Positions 14,833 through 19,217 of a stretch of DNA of 21,451 bases are shown piece after piece (the stretch's first letter is position 1; each line of letters opens with the position of its first letter). The stretch is from a virus, in the IMG/VR virus record IMGVR_UViG_3300046798_000035, positions 1 to 21,451 of that record. One strand, written 5' to 3'. A model generated the notes under the pieces. That model ran no database searches, was not told the origin of the DNA, and saw only the letters and a list, made by a program, of their open reading frames with translations. A program made the position numbers and the translations under genes.

Positions 14833-15429
14833 TTATTCCTTAGCTACGACAGTGGAGTATTCGTCTGGTTTCTTGAGTTGGGGAGCGTAGAATACGAAGG
14901 TAGGACCGTTAGCTGCCTTGTCAGCAGCTTGAGTTTCTTCACTAGTTTCCATATTCTTAACGATAGTTGACATATCTTTGGCTACGCCAGATAATTCCCT
15001 CGCGCTTGCCATATCTAGTTTCTCTGAAGTTAATTTACTAAGCGCAAGGACTAGTCTACCTCTAGCTTTCTTAGAGATACGTTCTTTGGCTTTGCGAATT
15101 ATGCTGGCTCCCGGCCTTCGATCATAGGATGCTGTAGAACTGGCACCCTGAGTATATGCACTGACCGATGACTCTGACAAGCCAAATTGCTTCGCCAATT
15201 GAATAGCCGACGCGCGGCTGCCATCAACTGATTCTATTCCTATTAAGTTTCTCAGTGATTCAGGGACTTCGACATTTCCTTTCCCCCGTCCCTTTGGAAT
15301 TTCAACAACAATAGGATTATCATTAGTTTCACTATCATCATTATTGTCATTAGTGAATGGAATCTCGACAATATCGAGATCCTTCTTTTGTTTCTCGAAT
15401 TCATTTGTCGATACAACGCCCATCGGCAT
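14833..15429 (-). CDS. Probable terminase small subunit
   Basis: This encodes 198 residues from ATG 15429, preceded by AAAGGAG. The first 60 residues are charged and disordered. Residues 75-99 form a helix-turn-helix-like stretch (SAIQLAKQFGLSESSVSAYT). Next comes a basic helical segment (ASIIRKAKERISKKARGRL), then LALSKLTSEKLDMASARELSG and a helix ending VKNME. DNA-binding HTH followed by helices for oligomerisation is the architecture of small terminase subunits, which find the packaging site and activate TerL. It is the second gene of the late operon, as expected. The five genes separating it from terL are atypical. A different HTH regulator remains possible. Confidence 0.65.
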   Translation of the reverse strand: MPMGVVSTNEFEKQKKDLDIVEIPFTNDNNDDSETNDNPIVVEIPKGRGKGNVEVPESLRNLIGIESVDGSRASAIQLAKQFGLSESSVSAYTQGASSTASYDRRPGASIIRKAKERISKKARGRLVLALSKLTSEKLDMASARELSGVAKDMSTIVKNMETSEETQAADKAANGPTFVFYAPQLKKPDEYSTVVAKE

Positions 15430-15466
15430 TTTATTTCTCCTTTATTGAAGGCGCGGATGTAATTGA

Positions 15467-15700
15467 TTAACTGATAGTTAATGTAAGTGTACCAGCCGTA
15501 CCATTGATGGTACCAGTAATAGTAGTTACACCAGTGAGATCAAATTCTTTTTCCGGAGGTGAATTAGTGTCACCACCCTGAAAGAGTTGAATTACTTTCC
15601 TATCTGGCAGGATGAGAACACCAGTCAGATTAGCAAAGACACCAGCAGTAACTAGTTTATCGGGTCCAGTTTTAGCAGTAATTGTGACGGATGCGGGCAT
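15467..15700 (-). CDS. Small beta-rich phage protein, first late gene
   Basis: This encodes 77 residues from ATG 15700, with AGGAG seven bases upstream. It is almost entirely beta-forming and rich in threonine, glycine and valine (ASVTITAKTGPDKLVTAGVF, VLILPDRKVIQLFQGG, GTINGTAGTLTLTIS). It has no cysteine, no membrane helix and few charges. Proteins of this size and composition are common, to my memory, in phage structural blocks, but the function is unknown. It is the first gene after the late promoter, with a leader of about 64 bases. Confidence 0.8.
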   Translation of the reverse strand: MPASVTITAKTGPDKLVTAGVFANLTGVLILPDRKVIQLFQGGDTNSPPEKEFDLTGVTTITGTINGTAGTLTLTIS

Positions 15701-15770
15701 GTCTTTCTCCTACTGTTAGTGTGTGGACTAACCGAATTCAATGTTCAGAGGCCAGTCTGTACCGCCCTCT

Positions 15771-15799
15771 ATCCTATCCGATAGCGAACTGAATGTCAA
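15771..15799 (-). promoter_or_regulatory. Late-operon sigma70-type promoter
   Basis: On the minus strand, TTGACA (15799-15794) is followed after exactly 17 bases by TAGGAT (15776-15771), a perfect -35 box and a 4/6 -10 box. The expected start of transcription is near 15764, giving a leader of about 64 bases to the first late gene. The -35 box lies in a GAGGTTGAC motif that recurs about 118 bases upstream. Confidence 0.65.
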
Positions 15800-15923
15800 C
15801 CTCGCACTTTTGAACTTGTCATTATATGTTATTCTAGAAGTTTCGCTTCACTTTCGCCCCTATCAAATTCGCCATACTCCCCTACGTGGTCTAGGACGTT
15901 CGTTGAACCTGAGTCAACCTCAC
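15786..15923 (-). promoter_or_regulatory. Duplicated GAGGTTGAC promoter module and a lone TATAAT
   Basis: GAGGTTGAC followed by (AT)TCAG occurs twice on the minus strand, at about 15805-15786 and 15923-15905. Both carry a TTGAC -35-like core. Between them is a perfect TATAAT (15826-15821) that lacks a good -35 box. Together they look like stacked late promoters or binding sites for a late activator; only the downstream copy has an acceptable -10 box. Confidence 0.4.
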
Positions 15924-15948
15924 GTCATTATGAGGCATCGTAGCGGAC

Positions 15949-16040
15949 CCCTCTCAATTGTCCTGTTTCAAGAGAGGGCTGGAGGGAGACTATTTTGTTT
16001 TTTCTCCATAGAAATATGGATGTTAAAATAAGGAGTCTCT
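15949..16040. other. Pair of hairpins in the control region (possible structured RNA)
   Basis: First hairpin: CCCTCTC (15949-15955) pairs with GAGAGGG (15972-15978), extended by TTG/CAA. Second, nested: GAGACT (15986-15991) with AGTCTC (16034-16039), ATTTT (15992-15996) with AAAAT (16025-16029), and an inner TCCATA-GAAA-TATGGA (16005-16020). No gene overlaps them convincingly. The second structure has a GNRA loop if read on the plus strand, where it would also bury an AAGGAG. Strand and role are unknown. Confidence 0.4.
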
Positions 16041-16192
16041 TTCTGAATATTATTGAGGATAGTTTTTTAACTATTCTTTTCGAGAGTCAGATGATTGCTA
16101 TGCGGCAATTTCCATGCCAACTTTAGTCTGCCAATCAGCGGACTACTCCGGTATACCCCATAGTCTAGTGAATACATGAACTTCAGTCTGAC

Positions 16193-16259
16193 CCGAGGCT
16201 GACTTCTAGAAGCCCCTCGGCACACGCTCCTTTAGAATCAATGACTTAGCGCGTGCCGA
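16193..16259. promoter_or_regulatory. Two mutually exclusive hairpins
   Basis: Hairpin A pairs CCGAGG (16193-16198) with CCTCGG (16215-16220). Hairpin B pairs 16217-16228 with 16248-16259, 12 positions with one mismatch and a 19-base loop. They share 16217-16220, so only one can form at a time, as in attenuators and riboswitches. The block ends about 20 bases before an extended -10 promoter. No U-run follows hairpin B. Between 16041 and 16190 I see only a weak AT-rich hairpin (ATAGTT/AACTAT near 16054-16069). Confidence 0.4.
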
Positions 16260-16275
16260 TACTTGGCGACTGGTA

Positions 16276-16284
16276 TGCTATACT
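16276..16284 (+). promoter_or_regulatory. Extended -10 promoter for the small-gene cassette
   Basis: TGCTATACT is an exact TG-N-TATACT extended -10 element (5/6 to TATAAT); no good -35 is seen, which such promoters tolerate. Transcription would start near 16291, at the base of a hairpin formed by GTGTCGG (16289-16295) and CCGACAC (16320-16326), followed by a GGCC-ATCAA-GGCC mini-hairpin (16329-16341). Confidence 0.45.
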
Positions 16285-16360
16285 ATCAGTGTCGGTTGTC
16301 GGGCGATGAGGCAAGGCAGCCGACACGGGGCCATCAAGGCCACACAGTGAGGGTAGTTCT

Positions 16361-16792
16361 ATCATTTCCAAAACTGGCAAGTTCACGCTCACCATTCCTG
16401 CTACGCACGCGCAAGCGGGGCAGAAAATCACCAAGCCTTTCGATTTCAAGGTGTGCCAAACTGAGGAAGAAGCGAACGAAATCGCCACGGCGAAGAAGTT
16501 CTCCTTCCTGAAGTTGGTCAACGCTTTCCTGAAAGACCAAGCTCGGTCCAACGCATATCAGGCGGCGCTTCTGCCTTACAAGCCTGTCGAAGTCTCGCAG
16601 GACGAAATCAAGGAGCGTATGGTCCGCGACTACATCCGCTCGGGTTTCACCGAGGCTCGTGCCCGCGTCAAGGTCGAGGAAACGCTGGCAGAACTCGCCG
16701 CCGAGGCACTTCTGGAAAACGCTTCCGGCGAGGTTCCCTCCGAGGGTGAGGAAATCGAAACCGAGGAAACGGAGGAAACCGAGACGGCGTAG
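16361..16792 (+). CDS. GC-rich small-gene cassette protein with acidic tail; non-canonical start
   Basis: The frame is open from 16310 to the stop at 16790-16792. It reads convincingly as protein from about 16361 (IISKTGKFTLTIPATHAQAG, then ITKPFDFKVCQTEEEANEIA), yet holds no ATG, GTG or TTG before GTG 16451, which itself has no ribosome site. GAGGG at 16349-16353 lies seven bases before ATC 16361 and ten before ATT 16364, so I place the start there (142-143 residues); a +1 shift from a 14-codon leader at 16306 is another option. The product has a beta N-terminus, a helical middle (FSFLKLVNAFLKDQARSNAY, then IKERMVRDYIRSGFTEARAR) and a Glu/Thr-rich acidic tail, like some single-strand-binding or DNA-mimic proteins. 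No family is recognised. Its GC content is well above that of the late genes. Confidence 0.65.
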   Translation: MISKTGKFTLTIPATHAQAGQKITKPFDFKVCQTEEEANEIATAKKFSFLKLVNAFLKDQARSNAYQAALLPYKPVEVSQDEIKERMVRDYIRSGFTEARARVKVEETLAELAAEALLENASGEVPSEGEEIETEETEETETA

Positions 16793-16805
16793 TCTGTAGG
16801 TTCTC

Positions 16806-16830
16806 GGGAGCGGGTTGTCTACCCGCTCCC
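16806..16830 (+). terminator. Perfect 10-bp hairpin after the first cassette gene
   Basis: GGGAGCGGGT and ACCCGCTCCC pair perfectly around a TGTCT loop, 14 bases after the stop codon. The following bases are pyrimidine-rich (TCTACTTCTC) rather than a clean T-run, so it may be a terminator, a partial terminator or a 3' stabiliser. Confidence 0.6.
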
Positions 16831-16866
16831 TCTACTTCTCGAATACTTTCAACTACTGAGGTTCCA

Positions 16867-16998
16867 ATGACCAGTCTGAACATTCCCGTGTGTGTTATCT
16901 GCCGCAAGCCTCTGACCGTTTCGGAAACGAAGGTCAAGGCGTCCGCGCACTTCCCCTGCGTCGTCAATCAGATGTGTGGAGGCAAGCATGGACGCTAA
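16867..16998 (+). CDS. 43-residue zinc-binding-like protein
   Basis: ATG 16867 has GAGG five bases upstream; the frame ends at TAA 16998. The product begins MTSLNIPVCVICRKPLT and carries CVIC (9-12) plus Cys31 and Cys37 with a nearby His, a likely treble-clef or ribbon-like zinc site. It overlaps the next gene's start by 11 bases, so the two are probably translated together. The family is unknown; small zinc proteins of phages often bind DNA or host enzymes, but nothing here shows which. Confidence 0.6.
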   Translation: MTSLNIPVCVICRKPLTVSETKVKASAHFPCVVNQMCGGKHGR

Positions 16999-17167
16999 CG
17001 CCTTGTGGCTTGCCTCACTCACGCTCACGCAATTCCGCGCTTTCCGCAAGGCATTCGACGTGCTTCGCCGGGCCGGGATTGATGATACGGACGCGATTAC
17101 CATGCTTCGCGAAGCGGCGTCCCGCCGGAACAACTACGGTATGACGCCGATTCGACACAAGGCGTAA
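16988..17167 (+). CDS. 59-residue helical protein
   Basis: I choose ATG 16988 because GGAGG lies five bases upstream; a GTG at 16976 in the same frame lacks such a site. The product (MDANALWLASLTLTQFRAFR, then FDVLRRAGIDDTDAITMLRE) is helical with a net positive C-terminus (ASRRNNYG, RHKA). It overlaps the zinc protein by 11 bases and ends four bases before a strong hairpin, closing the cassette. No family is recognised. The overlap, ribosome site and GC-rich codon use shared with its neighbours support a real gene. Confidence 0.6.
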   Translation: MDANALWLASLTLTQFRAFRKAFDVLRRAGIDDTDAITMLREAASRRNNYGMTPIRHKA

Positions 17168-17171
17168 CTCC

Positions 17172-17198
17172 GAGGCGAGGGACTGCAAACCTCGCCTC
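17172..17198 (+). terminator. Perfect 9-bp hairpin closing the small-gene cassette
   Basis: GAGGCGAGG and CCTCGCCTC pair perfectly around a nine-base loop, four bases after the stop of the 59-residue gene. A C/T-rich tail (ACTTCCGCTCGCTCCC) follows. It has the same layout as the hairpin at 16806-16830: stem, then pyrimidine tail without a long U-run. Confidence 0.6.
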
Positions 17199-17303
17199 AC
17201 TTCCGCTCGCTCCCGCCCTTGCCAGTTCCCACCCAGGCACAACACCCCACACTCCCCATGCCATGCCAACCCGAATAGTCGAGGTGGCTGGCCGTAGGGC
17301 TTG

Positions 17304-17500
17304 GCTAATCATGACTTTAGCTAATCGTGATTCGCTAATGACTCTCGCGCTACGCGCGACCCTCTTTTGCTAATCGTAATGCTCAGGTTGACTAATCGAA
17401 GTGTATTTACATATCGTTATTTCGGTTCGCGAAGGAGGCATCAGGGCAGACTAATCGAATTGACAGCCCGCGCTACGCGCGTCGGTCTAGTGCTAATCGT
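17304..17500. repeat. Seven CTAATC/CTAATG-type iterons (possible replication origin)
   Basis: The core CTAATC or CTAATG, mostly preceded by G and followed by G, recurs at about 17304, 17320, 17334, 17369, 17390, 17450 and 17492, always in the same orientation. Spacings vary from 14 to 60 bases. The longest forms are GCTAATCGT and ACTAATCGAA. Same-strand short repeats in a non-coding stretch beside AT-rich DNA are typical of initiator-protein binding sites at replication origins. No initiator gene is recognised in the window, so origin is inference. Confidence 0.6.
17346..17481. repeat. 13-bp direct repeat CGCGCTACGCGCG
   Basis: Identical 13-mers lie at 17346-17358 and 17469-17481, 123 bases apart, both inside the iteron block. 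Each can fold into a tiny CGCG-loop-CGCG hairpin. They look like a second class of binding site in the same control region. Confidence 0.55.
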
Positions 17501-17706
17501 TGTTAATACCGCTTCGATACCGCTGCGCCGGCGGGTTGTCTATTCGAGAAGGGTTTTGACATATCTGGATTAATATTGATTAACACCTCCCCAGCACTTT
17601 CTCATCACCTGCTAGTCATATTCTAATCACTTTCTCGCCATATTCTAGGCAATTAAATTCGCCTAACTCATTTGTTTTCAACAACTTAGCCGGACCCCCC
17701 TCTGAC

Positions 17707-17756
17707 TCCACTTTTTTTTAGGGGCACACACACCCCCTTAATTCACCAAAAGTGGA
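17707..17756. repeat. Nested inverted repeat TCCACTTTT / AAAAGTGGA
   Basis: A nine-base arm at 17707-17715 pairs with 17748-17756, and within it GGGG (17721-17724) pairs with CCCC after a CACACACA loop. This makes a cruciform-capable element just left of the poly-T tract. T8 lies in its left side, so it is not a simple terminator. Confidence 0.45.
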
Positions 17757-17800
17757 CAGTGGTAGTGTCGAGGGTGGATAGGGGATTATTATTCTTTTTA

Positions 17801-17816
17801 TTTTTTTTTTTTTTTT
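17801..17816. repeat. Run of 16 T
   Basis: An uninterrupted T16, extended on the left by CTTTTTA, sits near the centre of the inverted-repeat region. Such tracts bend or melt easily and are seen at origins. The exact length could be affected by sequencing error. Confidence 0.7.
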
Positions 17817-18191
17817 ATATCAAAACACTTCGCGAAGTAAATTTTTCTGGCACCCCCAATATCGCGATGGCATGGTTGATGCCGTCTGTCGAAATCGCGA
17901 CACTCTGGTATGCCCCTTTAAAATTAGGCGGACTCCCACCCCCTCTCATTCATTTCGCCCTAAGTCATTCATTTACAGTCACTTACGGCCTCCGGGCCTC
18001 GTTCAAAACTGCCGGGAAACTGCCTAGATTGTGATGAGAAAGGAATAGGAAACTATCGGGAAAGTGCTAGGTAAGCGTTTTCGACTTGTCATTAGCCATA
18101 TCATTTCATCAATATTAATGTGCCATAGTTCCATGCCTTGCCTTAATTCACCTAATGATAGACTCAGGTAAGTATTAATTCAATTCTCGAA

Positions 18192-18247
18192 TGTGTCTCG
18201 TTTTGGAACACTCGTGTGTGCCGTTCTGAGACACACTACATATAGTG
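18192..18247. promoter_or_regulatory. Hairpins in the early leader region
   Basis: TGTGTCTC (18192-18199) pairs perfectly with GAGACACA (18228-18235), with an inner GGAACAC/GTGTGCC (one mismatch) and a TCGT loop. A second small hairpin CACTA-CATA-TAGTG follows at 18234-18247. CAATTCTCGAA and GTGTGCCG, found here at 18181 and 18216, recur together at 18355 and 18366, so a module is duplicated on both sides of the promoter at 18291. Confidence 0.45.
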
Positions 18248-18290
18248 GTCCGGGCCTCGATTTTGAGCTTTTGTCACTACATCTTGTGGC

Positions 18291-18319
18291 TTGACATCAT
18301 CGCCCTGATATGCGACGAT
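18291..18319 (+). promoter_or_regulatory. Candidate early promoter
   Basis: TTGACA (18291-18296), 17 bases, then GACGAT (18314-18319). The -10 box is poor, but spacing and the bases after it (GATAGTGGG) parallel the late promoter (GATAGAGGG), suggesting a shared promoter style. It points to the zinc-ribbon and SprT-SNF2 genes. Confidence 0.45.
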
Positions 18320-18349
18320 AGTGGGTGCCCCATTCTAGCCCACTATCGT
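18315..18349. promoter_or_regulatory. 11-bp perfect dyad overlapping the early promoter
   Basis: ACGATAGTGGG (18315-18325) and CCCACTATCGT (18339-18349) are perfect inverted copies 13 bases apart. The left arm covers the -10 region and the presumed start of transcription, so it could be a repressor operator; as RNA it would be a strong hairpin 50-68 bases before the first early gene. Confidence 0.55.
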
Positions 18350-18416
18350 TAAACCAATTCTCGAAGTGTGCCGGGCATAGTCTGTCTAATTCAGTAAAAT
18401 GAGCGGAGCGAATCAA

Positions 18417-19172
18417 ATGCTATATGGAAATGAGAAATCGAAGAACGGCCAGTGCGAAGTCTGCGACAAAGACAATATTCGCGTAGTCGAGCACTACGGC
18501 AATATGTGGTTCTGTCCAGAATGCTGGCAACTAGAAGTTAAGGCCAGTATCGAGAATATGGCTCCTCTCGCTCAGGATGCCAGAGTACAGGCGTATAAGG
18601 ATAGCTACACCACGCGAGTGATTGAAACCGCGAAAGTATTGGATGAGAGTGTCGAAGTTAAATCCGACATATTCAATGCAGCGACACACTCCATCGATGA
18701 AATGAAAAAGGCTATCGACGCCGATGCCTCGATTGAGAACAAGCCTTACGCGCTTGCCGAATTTGTCATTTCGCGGGCGGAACACTTCAAGAAGGTCATT
18801 TTCGATGCTCAGAATGCCCTCATCGAAGCCAACACCAATCAAAAGGCCATTCAGGTATATCTGAACAACTTAGCGAATAAGCTGAGAGCAGATGAGCGTG
18901 AAAAGCTGAAAATCGCGGATATCTCATATCAGCCCGCGAAAATCAAGGCTAAGGTCGCCAAGATTTCGACCACTGGCACCTCGTCGAAAGTTCAGAAAGA
19001 CAAGCCAAAAAAAGTCGAAAAAGTCAAGATTGACAAGGCCGAAATTCGGCGTGTGGCCGCGACACTGGGAATCGACGAATTCACTCTCCAGATGATTGTT
19101 GTGTCGAAGGGCTGCACCGTCGAACAGGCGGCTGCCGTAATTCGCCGCAAGATGTCTGGGCCTAAGGAATAA
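18417..19172 (+). CDS. Zinc-ribbon protein with helical body and small C-terminal helical domain
   Basis: I favour ATG 18417 (251 residues) because GGAG lies eight bases before it; ATG 18399 in the same frame has no ribosome site and would add six residues. Near the N-terminus two CxxC pairs (CEVC and CPEC, 17 residues apart) form a zinc ribbon. A long helical body follows (SIDEMKKAIDADASIENKPY, then AEFVISRAEHFKKVIFDAQN), then a Lys/Pro-rich linker. A compact C-terminal three-helix domain (IRRVAATLGIDEFTLQMIVV, SKGCTVEQAAAVIRRKM) resembles UBA-like or HTH-like folds. It lies 45 bases before the SprT-SNF2 gene on the same strand, so the two probably act in the same process, perhaps as adaptor and motor. 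The family is not recognised. Confidence 0.85.
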   Translation: MLYGNEKSKNGQCEVCDKDNIRVVEHYGNMWFCPECWQLEVKASIENMAPLAQDARVQAYKDSYTTRVIETAKVLDESVEVKSDIFNAATHSIDEMKKAIDADASIENKPYALAEFVISRAEHFKKVIFDAQNALIEANTNQKAIQVYLNNLANKLRADEREKLKIADISYQPAKIKAKVAKISTTGTSSKVQKDKPKKVEKVKIDKAEIRRVAATLGIDEFTLQMIVVSKGCTVEQAAAVIRRKMSGPKE

Positions 19173-19177
19173 TTAGT

Positions 19178-19203
19178 TTCACTACACTTCACTTCACTAC
19201 ACT
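19178..19203 (+). repeat. Direct repeat TTCACTACACT before the SNF2 gene
   Basis: TTCACTACACT occurs at 19178-19188 and 19193-19203, a period of 15 bases, filling most of the gap before AAGGAG at 19204-19209. It makes an unstructured pyrimidine-rich leader, possibly a translation-control element. Confidence 0.5.
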
Positions 19204-19217
19204 AAGGAGCTAGACCA

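Larger units (their letters stand above)
17570..18118. repeat. Long-range inverted-repeat region centred on a poly-T tract
   Basis: Two perfect inverted pairs share roughly one centre: TTAATATTGAT (17570-17580) with ATCAATATTAA (18108-18118), and CTTTCTCATCAC (17597-17608) with GTGATGAGAAAG (18031-18042). AGCACTTTC near 17594 also matches GAAAGTGCT near 18060 in inverse. Within the left arm CACTTTCTC (17595, 17628) and CATATTCTA (17617, 17639) are each repeated. In the right arm a 21-base unit recurs imperfectly near 18007 and 18050. CCTTAATTCACC occurs directly at 17736 and 18141. No gene is supported between 17168 and 18398. Confidence 0.55.

Noticed and set aside
15741-16031. Plus-strand frame of 96 codons in the control region
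   Set aside because: It overlaps the late promoter, has no ribosome site and reads as no recognisable protein.
16263-16511. Alternative plus-strand frame overlapping the unusual-start gene
   Set aside because: TTG start without ribosome site and an Arg/Ser-rich product typical of a GC-rich shadow frame.
17304-17500. CRISPR array
   Set aside because: Repeats are only 6-10 bases with irregular spacing, and no cas gene is present.
17556-17584. TTGACA with 17-base spacer before ATTAAC as a plus-strand promoter
   Set aside because: The -10 box matches only 3/6 and no gene follows for over 800 bases; it overlaps the inverted repeat arm.
17759-18034. Plus-strand frame of 91 codons with a phenylalanine run
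   Set aside because: The phenylalanines come from the T16 tract; there is no ribosome site and the region is repeat-rich non-coding DNA.
15701-18398. tRNA genes in the non-coding regions
   Set aside because: I searched by eye for a T-arm motif and acceptor pairing in the gaps and found no cloverleaf.
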